The notes beneath the pieces are model-generated. The model had not been told where the DNA came from. It worked only from the letters and a program-made list of their open reading frames with translations, and did no database searches. The translations under genes were made by a program, and so were the position numbers. 64,000 nucleotides of DNA from Sisyra terminalis (Eukaryota; Arthropoda; Insecta; Neuroptera; Sisyridae), in assembly GCA_958496175.1 (NCBI GenBank), contig OY292279.1, positions 20,770,001-20,834,000 of the forward strand, read 5' to 3'. Below are positions 35,561-48,516 of the stretch, piece after piece. The first letter of the stretch is position 1. Each line of letters starts with the position of its first letter.

Positions 35561-38500
35561 TAATAGCACCTTACAAAAAACACATTCCTTTCCGGTCTCA
35601 TTAATAAAAATATGAAATAAAATTATCTTTTCCCAGAAACTTCAAGACGTAATCTAATCATTACATAAAACATTATAATTTCCAATGCTAAATCGTCCTT
35701 GTACGGTAACTTAAATTTAGAAGAAAAGTGTTTTCATCAACTGTTTTCTTTGTCAAAAAATATTTTCAAACCACAATTTTATTTAAATACGCTCCAATAA
35801 TCAAACAGAACGAAAAAAAGAGAACGACAAAAACTTAGGAAGATAAGCTTCATGAAAAAGCCTCCCAAAGGAAACGTATCTACAAACCTGCGCTACAATA
35901 ACAGCTTGATATAATATATTGTACCACAACTTATGTCTTTTCGTTTGACTTTTTTCGCGATATTTATCTTACTGTTAGAGTGATACGGAAGATTTTATTA
36001 AAATAAATTTTCTAACAAAGCAAATAAAAAAATCTTTCTAGAAAATAAAAATATAAAAAAAAATCAAAAATCAGTATTCTATATTGTTAAAAAACCGAAG
36101 AACTGTGGAAAAATAGAGTTTGGCAATACGTAGTTACTTCAACACATACAGTTTAATAAACAATATATTTTCAATTTTTAAAGAATATAAAATGTAGACA
36201 ATAAGGTTTTCCTTTTTATTGACAAAAATGTGTTTTTCTAAAATATTAAGAATTTATTTCATAATTGGTAATTACATTATATTTACATTGAATAAACTTA
36301 TCTAAATTATTAAAAAAAACAAAATTTAAAGTCTATAATTTACAGCTATTTATAAAATTATGAATAATAATAAAATTTTAGTTTCTATCAGATGTCAAGT
36401 TCACAATACAACGCCATCTTTAAGAGAAGTATTATTTTCTTAACATGTATATAACCTATACATAAATCAGCTTCAAGTTTCAAAGTTTATAAAATACACA
36501 TGTGGCCTCATGGTGGCTACGTGATGGATATATGACGTATCCAGAAGAAATTCGTACATATCTTCAGACTGATCAATTTCAAAATTCTTCGTATGACGTC
36601 ATTTTTTTTTAATGGAGCAACCTGTGTAATTTACAAACCTTGTTCAAGTTTAAGGTCAGTACTGTATGAATTCAGAATGCTTAGGGTATTTTCATTATCA
36701 TTGGAAAACGACTATATATTTGTAAGCAAAAAATTTCTTAATAACTAAAAACTATGACCTTATTTAAAGAACACATTATGTACTGTGTATATAAAAGTAT
36801 GTCTTTTTTTGTAATAAATACCCTACAATTTTTTGCATAAGTTTTTGCTTAGGTTAATTTTTCAAGTGACATATAATCTAATAGTTTCCATATGAATCAT
36901 AAATTATGTAGCAATTATTAAAATAGCAAGTACTTAGCGTGATGAGTCTCATTAAGAGCTTTTATCAAAATAACAATAAATTTTACAATTGTACATAAAA
37001 TTATCATTATTTCAAGTTCCATTCATAAAACTGTCGCTTAATTTAAAAGATACGGATTTCAAACACGAAGGAATTTATAACTGAAAAGATACAGTTCAAC
37101 AATTATCATAAGCATTTAATTGTTATTTGGGAGTTACTGATATCTTCGTTTTTACTGTTGTAGTGCATGGAATAGTATATATGCATTTGGTGACTTGTAT
37201 AATAAATGTGGAAAGTTTTTTTGTCGCTAATTACCAAAGCCATTGAAAATCTCAAGTATTATATCACAAAAGAGCCTAAGACTCTTAATAGTATGAATCG
37301 GCTCCAAAAAGATATATAAATGATACTTAAGAGATGGATTGGTAGTAACAAAATACTAAGATTCTAGAAGTTTCAGACCTCTAATTCATTTAGTTTTTGT
37401 TTAAAAAAATGATAAGTGAAAAAAACGTATATATTTTTCTAAGAATTTACCAAGTCGATTGATTAAAAACTTTAAAATGGTCTATGGGGCAACAAGGCGC
37501 TTTTTATAAAACAAATTATTACTATATAGCTTTATAAAATTAATAATTAAAAGTTACTTTTTTGGCTATTTTTTTAACTACGACCATTGCAGTTCGAGCG
37601 ACGATAAATAATTAAATAACTATCGAAAAAAATAAATAATAATTAACAATGTTTAAAAATCTAAAATCTACACTTCTAAATCGTTAATTCTGATTGACTG
37701 ATGAATCAGCGCATAGCTTAAACCACTCATCATAGATACGAAAAATTTAGAATTAATTTAGTATATTCCTTATACGATGTATACGATGTAGACATCCGAT
37801 AAAATAAGATTTTTGAAAATACTTCTACTAAAAGGGTGAAAATGGGTGACATAGTTTGTATGACAAAACATGTAGGCTGATCGAAATTTCCAATTTCCAA
37901 TATCAAATTTAATAATCAAAGATAAAAATTTTTTTTTAAAATTGGATATTTTTTTTCGATTAGAAATTGTGTGTTTGAATTTGAAGTAAAAACCAAACTA
38001 TCTGAGCACAATTTGATGCCTATGAGAGACGCTTAAACTATCCTGTGGAGTTCCTAAAGTTGTTTGAGAAAAAATCACAAGTAATGTGAAAAAATTAAAT
38101 TTTTACTATAAGTGGTCAACAATTTGAGCCATGTCTTTGTAAAATTTCAATTCAATTTGGGGCTCAATAACGGAGTAAAAACGTCATAAAGTTACGTAAT
38201 TTTGAATCATTTTACGCAGGGTAGATGGAGAAAGTTGTGTGACCGTAGTTATTTCGTAGATATGAACTCTTTTTGAAAAAATAGCGATGCATTCTTAGAA
38301 ATATTTCACGTCGATCAATACCTAAATCATTAACATTTGGGAGTTTCTAAGCACAATATTTCAACGTAAAGATAGAAAATCGTGCCAAAATTCAATTTGA
38401 GTGTACAAAAGCCATATAGAAATATCTACAACGTCTACTTATAAGAATAGAGAAATCACCCTTATTCTTATAGTTCCCCAACGCACTACTAAATAACCTT

Positions 38501-38897
38501 AATACACCTTGTCTTCCGTTACAAACATTTTTCCTGAAAATGAGTGGTCTAGTAAGGATATAGTGTATTCCTAATATTCCAAAATTATACATTGGAATTT
38601 GGTAGAGGTTACTATATTTACTGGCTGTATTCGATATGAATCAGGGTTTATACCACGGATACCGTCAGAGTAACTATTTGAGTTAAGAAGACTGCAATTT
38701 CCTTTAAAGTTGTATTTTGCCTTTACCATTAAAAAGTCCCAGAATCAATCACTAAAAGTTACAGGATTCGATCTGAGGAAGAACTAACTTCCCACAAGAC
38801 CAATTTCATGTGGCTATCTCGAAAGTGAGTTCTCCTAGCGACCTGGTGTTGATAGCACTAGAAGCAAAAACCTGAAATATCGAATATAAAGAGAAAC
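35561..38897. other. AT-rich sequence, nothing recognised
   Basis: About 3.3 kb with no recognised element or frame. The minus frame 38392-38592 shows no motif. Confidence 0.5.
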
Positions 38898-39475
38898 TTA
38901 AAGGGGCTACACGGGTTTAATTTTTCCGTATAAAAAACGCATTTGATTTAAACACTTCTTTGTCATTAATATAGACATGTGACAAAATGTGTGTCCTATC
39001 TGAAAAATAATAAGTCCGAGTTGACAGCAGAAATGGATAATTCGAAGTGAAAAAAACGTGTTATGGAAAAACCATAAACTGGAACTTGGATGAAGAAAAA
39101 GATAAAAAGTGAAAATTTGATCTAAGCTAATATCTTGGCTACATTTTTTTTAAATAGTTGTAACAGAAACAAAATTTTCGTCCAAGTTCTTGAAAATTGT
39201 ACCTCAAAAATTTGTGTAAAATGTCATCAAAATCAGTTAAGTAGTTCTCAAGAAATTTTAACTACCGACTTTGAAACACAGCTTCGAAAAAAACGCGGTA
39301 ATAGACGAGCACATGCACCGATATACCTTCGGCGAACAGAACTTCCCTAAGATGTATCTTCAAAACCATTACTTGGATAAACTTGAAACTTTAGGATAAT
39401 ATTTAAGAGATGTTGTAAAAATTAAGACAATAAAAAACTATTTTTTGAAGCCATGAAACCTATGCAACCCCTTAA
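38898..39475. mobile_element. TTAA-flanked MITE (possible piggyBac-type)
   Basis: TTAA occurs at both edges (38898-38901 and 39472-39475). Inside, the left end reads AGGGGCTACACGGGTTT and the right end, read inward, GGGGTTGCATAGGTTT, an imperfect inverted repeat. A TTAA target with short G-rich ends is the piggyBac pattern. The interior (570 bp) has no transposase. The plus frame at 39135-39350 contains a translated ATCAAAATCAGTTAAGTAGT, a phrase common in insect repeats, so it is not a gene. TTAA is frequent in this DNA, so the call rests on the matched ends. Confidence 0.6.
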
Positions 39476-41407
39476 AAGAGTACTTAATTATAAAGAGGTA
39501 CTTCAATGAAGTATATATTTTTATACATTATAAAAATTAGCCATTAATTTATGTAGATAATTAACTGTAATAATAAGTATAAGAACAAGAAGAAAATAAT
39601 TTGTAAATATTATAGTTAATAAACAATTTATCTAAAAATGTGATGAAATTTGTTGAGTTTATATTTTGTAAACAAAAAAAAAATATTCTAATCATATTAA
39701 AGGTCAGATTTTATAATTTGTCGTGTGAAGCGGGTAGGTGACGGCGAGTTATAATTAAAATCGTTAGAACGTAGATGAGAAATTAATAATTTTAATTGAA
39801 TTATGATTTAATTTAATAATGCTTAATTAGCTACATTTAACGAAACAGAATTAACGAATAGTTATGATTAGTTATGATAGAATCAAACTTAATAGCTTAA
39901 ATTCAGCTTGGTCTATCTATTGTAAACAATCTCGTAAACTTAATAATCGTCGTATCATTAGTTGTCAAAACCAAATAATTTGCATTGCAAAGTCATGACT
40001 GTGCTTTTCAAGGAAAACGCGATATATACGACCTTCAAATTTTTAATCGGTAAAAGCTTCAATAATAAATAAATTACTAATCCGTTATCCTTGACAAACA
40101 ACAATCCGGATAATCAAATGAAATGTTAAAATATGATTTTAATTAAAATCAATTCAATACGAATTCTCGAATGTCATTTTCAATTACTTTTAAGTGGTTT
40201 AGAAAGAGTGTGTTTAATAACGTTCCCAAGTGGTTTGGAACTGAATAAAAATATAATGATTTTTTCAATAATTTACTTTCGATTAAGGAATCCCAATGCT
40301 AATTTTCCTAACCAGTTACAAAAAAAAAATACTTCACTTAAAAACGTTAATTCATGAATGAATATGCTGAAAGGAATTTTTATTGAAGAATTGAATTGAA
40401 GAATTTTTATTTATAGTTTCAATAAATACTCTTCTTATCCTTTCCTTTTTGAAATTCATAGCCAAATAGTGTAGATCGAAGACGAAACTTTTATAATGTC
40501 ACTATGCCTGTTTTTACAGCCAAATGTTACCAAAAATCCACCACAACATGTTCGAATGAATAATTTATTCATTAAAATTGGAAAATTGATTAATACCTTT
40601 TGTACTGCTAGCAGAATTTCGTCATTAAAAAAATTGGGAAAAATCGTACTCACAAGGAATTTCCTTAACGGCATAGAAAATTGTCCTAGTGCAGTAGAAC
40701 TAGGCTTGGGGGAAACTATAAATCAAAGACGGCTAAAACGAAAATTCCCTCAAGAGCTCCAAGAAATAGCAGTTGCTTGACCACAAGGTCAAGAAAACCA
40801 ACAAATAAAAAAATAAAAAAGACAGAGGAATGAAGTTCGACCCCTCCAGCTACTTAAATGCTGCGAAAGATCAATTGCCTGCTATCACCACCATGATATA
40901 TTGACACATCGCTGAACTGATGCAAATTACTTTATAGTCCCCAAAAAAAATACTTACAAAAGAGCACATCTAATTTTATTCAATCATCATATTCAATTGA
41001 TTTACAGAACCAGGAAAAATAATGATTAAACCCTTTGGATTAAACTTGAATGATTGGCAACCCTGACACCAATTTTGTTCTTCTGAAATTGTATATTATT
41101 CAGAAGTTTAAGTAATAAATACTCCAGAGTTTGTTACTTTGGGAAAAAAAATTAAAATGCAGTTTCCATCTACTACTACTTTGTAGTGAAGTGGTTAAAA
41201 TAATTTTAATTCTTATACACCTAATTAATTTTTATATTTTTTAATTTCCATTAAGTGTTTAAAATGTAAATTTAGGGATGATTCAACGAAGACTGTAATT
41301 TACTCGATAATTCGGGAGCTGATGTTTGATTACTTAGTATATCCTGACGTATCCCACATAAATTTTCTCCAGAACCCCCCACATATTGTGTTTATACAAT
41401 ACATAAA
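39476..41407. other. AT-rich sequence, nothing recognised
   Basis: Frames at 40133-40357 (plus), 40496-40780 (plus, 94 codons) and 40456-40674 (minus) overlap or lack motifs. None can be assigned. No repeat structure seen. Confidence 0.45.
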
Positions 41408-41510
41408 ATATTGTAACAGAAAAGGACGAAGTCTGTCCCTTTTTGTGCCATACCGGCACGCGATTGGCTTAGTGACTTCTTTCTTTCTCCCACCAATGCG
41501 AATACACATA

Positions 41511-41523
41511 GAATATTCTAGAA
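41511..41523 (+). promoter_or_regulatory. Perfect three-unit heat-shock element
   Basis: GAATATTCTAGAA is exactly GAA-nn-TTC-nn-GAA, the trimer-binding consensus of heat-shock factor. It lies 76 bp upstream of the TATA box of the solo LTR. Confidence 0.75.
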
Positions 41524-41564
41524 ACGTCTAGTAAGTGATAGAACATAGGGAACATTGGAGTACA

Positions 41565-41577
41565 TTCTAGAATGTTA
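41565..41577 (+). promoter_or_regulatory. Second heat-shock element (two perfect units, third imperfect)
   Basis: TTCTAGAATGTTA reads TTC-nn-GAA-nn-TT(A). It is 54 bp from the first element and 10 bp upstream of the TATA box. Confidence 0.55.
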
Positions 41578-41586
41578 GGTTGCGAG

Positions 41587-41625
41587 TATATAGGGGCTCA
41601 GTTCAAGCAAAGAGACAGTTCAGTA
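41587..41625 (+). promoter_or_regulatory. TATA box and arthropod initiator
   Basis: TATATAGG at 41587 is followed 33 bp later by TTCAGT (41619-41624), the TCAGT initiator typical of arthropod RNA polymerase II promoters. The spacing is normal for TATA-to-start. It defines U3 on the left and R/U5 on the right of the solo LTR. Confidence 0.6.
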
Positions 41626-41859
41626 TCGAAGATTTCAGATTTCAGAATTCAGATTTGAATTTCCATTACAACAAAGCGATTACAAAGTGATTATTATTGT
41701 GATTTCGATTATAAGTGATTATTGTCATTTGAGTGATTGTTTTGACAAGTGTAATAATAAAAGTGATTGTTAACTGTGAAAAAGGTTATTTATTTCCATA
41801 GAAATTAAAGATCTAATAACGCGAACTCAATACAGTTTTAAGTCGTCACGTTACGATAT

Positions 41860-43774
41860 ATTGTATAAACAGTATAACTGTTCAAAATCAGCGAAAAAAT
41901 CTTATTTAACCCCACATCTTGTAATCTGTGATTTCTTCACCTTGCGATTTTTTTGACAAAAATTATTAAAAATGTAAACATTCTGTATTGTAATAGTAAT
42001 AGAAAAATCTATAGGTTCTGTTAAAAACTTTTGTCGAGGACAGTTGAAAAAACTGACAAATGCAAATTGAAATAAACTTTTCCCATAAAAAAAGCTTATT
42101 GCATTGTTAAATAGATTTTTCGTAGAATAATTAGCGGCAGGTAATTTTCCGTTCAAATATGTGCATTTTATAATAAACGTCAGTTGGTTGTTTAGAAATT
42201 CTAATTAAATCTTCATCGAGTAAAAGAACAAGGTATAATTTTCATTTACTCAATGTCTAATGCATTCGTCGTGAAATTATATTGTACAATATTCATTAGT
42301 TGTAAATGGAAACTATACGTTTCCATTGTTCGTAAAGTTTATGTAAATATTGTCATTCTCGTAGTAATGTCAGTGTTTATGCATTGTTCAAGATTTTATC
42401 AAATTGTTTATTCTAAATTAATTTATTTCAAGATTTTGATGAGGCAATAGAAGGTACAAGAATTCATTATTTTTTAATTTATTCAAGAAAATATGGATGG
42501 CCGGAAAGGTTCAACCGATAAATGATTGGTTTATCGCTTAGTGATGTTTCGAATTTCAGTATGAAAGAACTAAATGAATTGGTTTGCTCATTTCATTTCA
42601 TTTTCACGCTATATATTTAGATTATGATACCCTAGTGGGATATAAATTATTAAAAAGTATGCGTCAACATTTCCGAGTGTCATCCCAAAGCTTTCTTTTG
42701 CCTTGGGGAATGAAATTTTTCCTATATCCAATAATTAATTGTTGCATGTGAAAATTTCAGATTAATCGTTCAAACACTATTCACTTCAATTTATAGTATT
42801 GTTTTGATTGAAGCTTTGCAACTATTTTATATTTTCAAACTATAATCAGGAAACATATATATTATATTTTTATTTTATCAGAACTAATTTATAATATGGA
42901 ATTCAATATTTTGAAAATGCTTCAGGGATATATCATAGACTTGATTTTTTGTTCGATTGATGAATAATAAAATAAAAAATACTCATATTTATTGAAGTAT
43001 GAAAATTAGAAAAGATAAAGCTGCTTACAATTACAATTTTCAAGAAAACAATTTCAACTACGTTGTCAGTTGGAAATAACATTCTTATATAATATTTGAG
43101 ATGTTTTTCATAGTATATGAGTCTCATGAAAAATATGTTTCATTGTTATACCTTATTTGTTCGATATAAAATTGTGGTATAATTTTGTGTTCATGTTGGG
43201 TAGAACTAGCGAATTTATTGCGTGATAACCGGCATTAAAATAAAATTATTACGAAATCTAATAAACACTCATGTTTCTTAATGCTTATTTAAATTTAAAA
43301 TTTAAACGAGAAAAAATTATTTATGTTGAAATTCTAGGGAAATCTATGGTGAATGCAGAAATTTTTAAGAAATATATGATGTTTGGTTTGATACTAAATC
43401 AAAGCATTAAGGCTACCGTAAATAATATATTCACGGGGTTAATGCCCATTAGTAGTTAATTTAGTTATTAAAATAGGGTTTTTGGGACTAAAAAATTATG
43501 ATTTTTTTTAATGATTTGCATTTGATTTTCATATGATGTTTCGTCGCCTTTCGGGACTTTATTAAGTAGTTCTTATTCTTGTCTTTGGGATCCGCAGTTT
43601 TATCCTCCAAATCCATATTTTGAATGGATCAATTCATCATCGATTGGCTTCTCGAACTTTTATTTATTTTTTTGGAGACCAATAAACCAAAAATCTTGGT
43701 TTTTATGAAATACATAAGACTTTAAACAGTCTTAATTGCTATCATTACATTGGCTAAAGTTTGGCAGTTTAAGT
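41860..43774. other. AT-rich sequence, nothing firmly recognised
   Basis: Short frames at 41902-42156, 42253-42450, 42933-43127 and 43271-43459 have no motif. Near 43540 the phrase GTTTCGTCGCC, then TTTCGGGACTTTATTAAG, echoes the fold-back motif of 5317 and 20745, without arms. Confidence 0.45.
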
Positions 43775-44420
43775 TATCCTTTACCGATTAGCCAACAAAA
43801 TTTAAAAGTTTGAATTTTCCAAATTATTTTTTGCCAGTCGATGGAAAATTGTTCGTAGAGGTTTATGAAAGAAACCATTTCGTTTGGGGCAAAATAGTTT
43901 AGCAGTTATTAATTAATTACGAAAAACTAATTATTCAGTCATTGATATAGTAAAATGTTAAGAAAACAGGGTTTTTAGTTATATATAATTAGAAAACTAA
44001 GGGAAAAATTAGAAAACTTTTGTTAATAATAAATAAAAAAGAAAAATTAAAGAAAACATAACAGAACCTCTCCCTTCACCCAAAAAATTGGATAAAAAAA
44101 GAACATTTATGAATTATTTTTTACCCTTAATCATATTTTAACAAAATTTTCTAAAATTATATAAATCGAGACATAATTAAACATGCTTTGCACCCAAATA
44201 TTTTTATTCTTTGAGAAAATTAATTTTTTCCATAAAAAAATTTTCCACAAAAAGTATAAATTCCCAAAGTAGTAGCACAATGAGTGTTTTTTCCAAATTC
44301 TGCCAACATTTCCAAACTGACAAAAATCAAAACTACAACTAACAGGCTTTTCTTACCTACATTTTTATAATTCATAAAAATCAATTATTCCCACAAAAAT
44401 TTTTGAATATTAATATCCGA
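43775..44420 (+). mobile_element. Truncated copy of the 4132-5067 long-TIR element
   Basis: TACCGATTAGCCAACAAAAT, then AGTTTGAATTTTCC, TAATTACGAAAAACTAATTA and CAGTCATTGATATAG correspond in order to the left arm at 4132-4360. Weaker internal matches (CCCTTCACCC region, and ATTCCCACAAAAATTTTTGA against 4550) continue to about 44400. The right inverted arm is missing. Confidence 0.7.
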
Positions 44421-46292
44421 AGTAGCACATTCAGCGATCAATATAGAGTGTACTAAATAGAGGTACCAAACAGGGTGTTTAAGTTAATACACCAAATCCA
44501 AACTTATCCCGAATATCTAAAAATATTTCTTTTATCTTATATATCCAAAAATATTTCTTTCTTTGAACACAAGAGTGAGAATATCCACTTTGCTTATTTA
44601 AATGATTAATTTTTCTTCTTTTTTATAAATTGGTAAAGAAGACTGTTAAATAAATTTTTGATAGGCTATAACCCTGAAGATAAGTCTAAGGCAAACAATG
44701 ATTACAAACTTGGGTAAACTCAAATTGAGTTTACATATTTGAATTACAAATTGTCTGGTCAAAAACTTTTCTTTGCTTGCTTAGTTTAACTAATTGTAAG
44801 AGAAAAAACTAAGTTTACAAGGTATTAACTTGTTATTCAAACAAAAGGTAAACTTGTAATGATGTCGATATGATAAGAAATGTATTCTTTATGTAAAAAT
44901 AATGTTATCTCATTTTTTTAAAGAAAAGTCAATGTTAAATTTTTTTGCTGAAGATGTCATATATAGTAGAAAATTGAAAGATAATATGAAATAGCAAAAC
45001 AAATGTGGTATAATTTGGTAAACTTTAAGATGGTCAACAAACTTTGTGTTGAAGATAAAAATGTTAGTTGGGGTTTTTTGAAAACTATTTTATAGAAACA
45101 TTCTAAGGTTAATTCCAATGTCAATAAAAGTAAGTAAGCTTTCTTTTAATCCCAACATTTACGTTACTTAGTTTTTATTTTTGGATGATTTTGAAAAAGC
45201 GAAAATGTTTTCGTGCTTTAATTTAAGGATCCATGCAATAAACTTTTCAATCAAAGTCGATTTTAGGAAAAAAAAACAATAAAAGAAACACACATTCTTT
45301 AACTTTGTATATTTGCGAATAAAAGCAACTTAAAATTATTATTTTAAAGATTGAATTTATGACCAATTTTTTGCTTTTAAACTTAAAGCTGATACTATAT
45401 CAGAACAAAAGAAACAATTTATAAAAAATATGTATTTAAAAAGCTTGAATTTTCTTTTGATAAGTATTTTAACAAGCATAAAAAGTTTTACTTTAGTTGC
45501 AAACTATTTAACCTGATACTCATATCTTTAAACGTTTTTTTTTCATAAAAATAAAAATCAGTGCAAAGATATTAGCATGGTGGGTACGACAATTGTGTAG
45601 CAACTAGCAGATAAGATCATGTGATTAGATGTTAAGAAATAATGAATAGGAATAGAGTCTTACGCAAAATAATGAAGAGTTTAAAATTAATTATGTCGAA
45701 TAGTAATTAAAACAGTGGCACAACTATGTAATGTACAGAAATAAATTATAAAGTGAGTGTAAAATGTCTTAAGATAACCACCCCTTAGTAATCAGACTCG
45801 TTACTTGCAGATATGTTAGAAGAGATGCGGGATTTTTTTCTGTGTTTAAATAAAATTGAGCCACATTAAAATAAATTTAATTCAAATTATCATACAATTA
45901 AATGCTGTAAAACATAATTAAAATCTCAAGCTTTTAGCTAGTTTAAAAGTGTTTCTTTTTTTTAATTTTCAACTAACAAGAGTAAATTCCTTCAGTCTAT
46001 TACGTGAAATTTTTCCCCTACTACCATAAAGAATTCAAATCAATACAACATGATGCTTTTGTTAGAAAGAAAAACAATTAAATTGAATATTTTTCAATTG
46101 AATTTTAAACCGATAAAACGTACAATTATGTGAGATTGTAGAATTACTATTAAATAAATAGTACGGATATTTACGAATTCAGAGATCTTTTATTTTTTTA
46201 TTGATAGGAAATGATAGACTTTCCCATATTTATTAAAAAAACATAATTATTTAATGTCCTTTATAAGTTTTATTTGTAATATATATATTACT
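44421..46292. other. AT-rich sequence, nothing recognised
   Basis: About 1.9 kb with no frame, inverted repeat or TE protein signature found. Confidence 0.5.
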
Positions 46293-47989
46293 AGCTGATC
46301 CCCGTGACTTCGTCTGCGTAACGTAGGTGTAGATTATATTTTCTTATTAAATTTGCTATTTGTAGTGGCATATGAAAATTATTACACATTTAATAAACTG
46401 TTACTTAGAATAAAATAGTTGTATATAATGATCAATTAATTTTCAAAAAATATTTATAAATATCTAAAAAGAGTATGGTCTATTCCGTATACCTACGGTA
46501 GGTATACCTACCGTGAACCAATTAATCTGTAAATCAATCACCATCTATACATAAATAAAAACTATCATTAAGTTCAATAAAGTCAGTCATAATTATGACT
46601 TAAAACAGTCAAAAGTTATCAAAACACTCACCTAGATATTTAGAATATTAGTAGAAATCTAATTTCATTATCTCAAATTTTACACTGCTGAAATGTACAA
46701 AACTACCGCGAAATTAAAATTTTTTCAATTGCACAAAACCCAGTTCCTCCATAATCAAGTATAACCATTGTGTATCTATTCACATAGTATTAACATATCT
46801 GAATTTCAACTATATAATTAAACCATTTTCTTTCATTTCGCCGAATTTCTCGCTATTCGATATTCGCTCATTAATGTATTTATTTGTGATTACGTATATC
46901 GGATTTTCAGGTTTACAAAATGTGAAAGCCAAAAAACGTAATGCTCACTTATGAACTTAACCTTTTTTAGATATATATATATTAGTTTGAATTTATAAGC
47001 AGATCCTACGTTTTTGTTTCTAATAATAAACCAACTTTGCTTTATTTTAAGCGATAAAACGTTTCGTCTATAACGAACATACCTTGATAATTAAATTTGA
47101 AATTTCGATTGTTTATAAGACGTTATGTCGTACAAATTTTGCCACCAATTTTCTCTCTTTTAGAGTAGGAATTATCAAAAAACCCTTTCTTATTATATAT
47201 CTGCATCGTATAAGAAAAACACTTTCTAAATTTCATCGACACAAATATGCATTTATATTGTAAAATACAATGTAAAACGAAAAAAAAAATTACCTTTATT
47301 TTGATTATCATGACTAAAAAGCAATTTGATTTCGCACATTCGGACGTTGTACATACAAAATTGTTGGAAATAGACAGACAGCGTGGAAGGAAGTTCGAAT
47401 ATTTTATTTATTTTCAATAACAACAATTGATTTTCAAATTTTTCTAAATACCGAAGAAAAGTTGGTTTGGAAGATTTTATTTTTTGATTGATAATGAAAT
47501 ATATGACAAAAAATTGGCCCCTTAATGATAAATAATTGCTCCAGGTCACAATCATTGGTTCATAAAAATTAGATTTTAAAAAAGTTTGATTTTTGAAAAA
47601 CAAACAAAATTAAAAACCGCCTCTTTGGTATTTGGTATAAGTACCTATTACATAAAATTTCATACTAACTAAGTGAAACGACGTTATTTAAAATGCTGTT
47701 ATTAAAATGATATAACAAAAACAGACGCTTATTGTAAATTAATTATTTATTTATTAATTACACTTATTAAATTCAAAATTTCGATTGTTGATTAACTCTA
47801 CATTTTCGCATAAAAACTTAGTCACCCTTTTACTCTTTTAGAGTAGGAATTTTAAAAAAAAAATTCTTATCAGATGTCTAATTCATAAAAGGAATACATC
47901 GAATATTAAAATTTCATCAGTTAGAGGGGATATAAATACAGGATTTTATATATGCACGGTTTTAAAAACGTATTTACTTTAAGTTCTAT

Positions 47990-48030
47990 TACTATTATTA
48001 TTATTACTACTACTACTACTATTACTTTTT
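47990..48030. repeat. (TTA)n/(CTA)n microsatellite
   Basis: Alternating TAT and TAC trinucleotide units run for about 35 bp inside the composite repeat. Confidence 0.8.
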
Positions 48031-48109
48031 TTCGTTAATATTTCGTTATTGAGCAACTCGAAGGGTCTATTGACAATAATTTTGTAAAAAAAAATAAAAA
48101 AAAAAATTA

Positions 48110-48188
48110 CTGTAAAATTCGAACCCACGTCTTATAATTAGGAGCATCAGAATGTCAGATACATAAGCCATTACGCTATTAACATCAC
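48110..48188 (-). ncRNA. tRNA-like segment (decayed tRNA or SINE head)
   Basis: On the minus strand TAGCGTAATGG at about 48170-48179 resembles an A box. GTGGGTTCGAAT (48117-48128) is an excellent B box, about 40 bp away, normal tRNA spacing. A CTAATTA heptamer could be an anticodon loop, but its stem pairs poorly and the acceptor stem does not close. An A-rich run follows on the minus strand. It is probably the head of an old SINE within the composite repeat, not a working tRNA gene. Confidence 0.45.
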
Positions 48189-48492
48189 CTATGTGTTTTA
48201 CATATAAATGTTTATATTTCAAAGAGGCAATTTTTAAAAATTTAAATTGAATTTACTGTGCTTTTTATCAGTTCAACGAAAAATATTTTTACAGATTATT
48301 TTCTAATTTTAAATTACTATTCCAATGATATATAACTCATCGGTCTAGTTTTAAAATTTTTGTTTTCATCCCTAGGGAATACCTTCCCTTATTATTTTTT
48401 TGGAATGATAAGTAGCCTATAGTCTGTGGAAAATTGTGTTGTATCTTAATACCAAATTTCATTAAATTCGGTTGTTCCGTTCTTTAGTTAAA

Positions 48493-48516
48493 TCGGAACA
48501 CACAGACAGACAGACA
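48493..48516. repeat. (CAGA)n tetranucleotide run
   Basis: Five to six CAGA units follow a TCGGAACACA tail, as at the 3' end of many insect LINE-like repeats. A shorter CAGACAGAC recurs at 48608. Confidence 0.85.

Larger units (their letters stand above)
41412..41855 (+). mobile_element. Solo LTR of an LTR retrotransposon
   Basis: The 444-bp unit starts TGTAACAG and ends GTCACGTTACG, an inverted TGTAAC/GTTAC(G) pair with the final A changed. It is flanked by ATAT on both sides (41408-41411 and 41856-41859), which fits a 4-bp Gypsy-type duplication but is weak in AT-rich DNA. U3 carries heat-shock elements and a TATA box. The predicted start is near 41620, and an AATAAAA signal lies at 41756. 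No primer-binding site, gag or pol follows, so the internal part was probably lost by recombination between LTRs. Confidence 0.65.

Noticed and set aside
39135..39350. 71-codon plus-strand frame as a gene
   Set aside because: It sits inside the TTAA-flanked MITE and translates a phrase common in insect repeats.
40456..40780. Overlapping frames on both strands (72 and 94 codons)
   Set aside because: Neither has a known motif, each could be the shadow of the other, and the length is near chance for this base composition.
47253..47603. 116-codon minus-strand frame
   Set aside because: It lies wholly inside a dispersed repeat; the homologous copy at 7823-8560 does not keep the frame open.
48110..48188. 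Working tRNA gene
   Set aside because: The B box is good, but the acceptor and anticodon stems do not pair and it lies inside a repeat; kept only as a tRNA-like segment.
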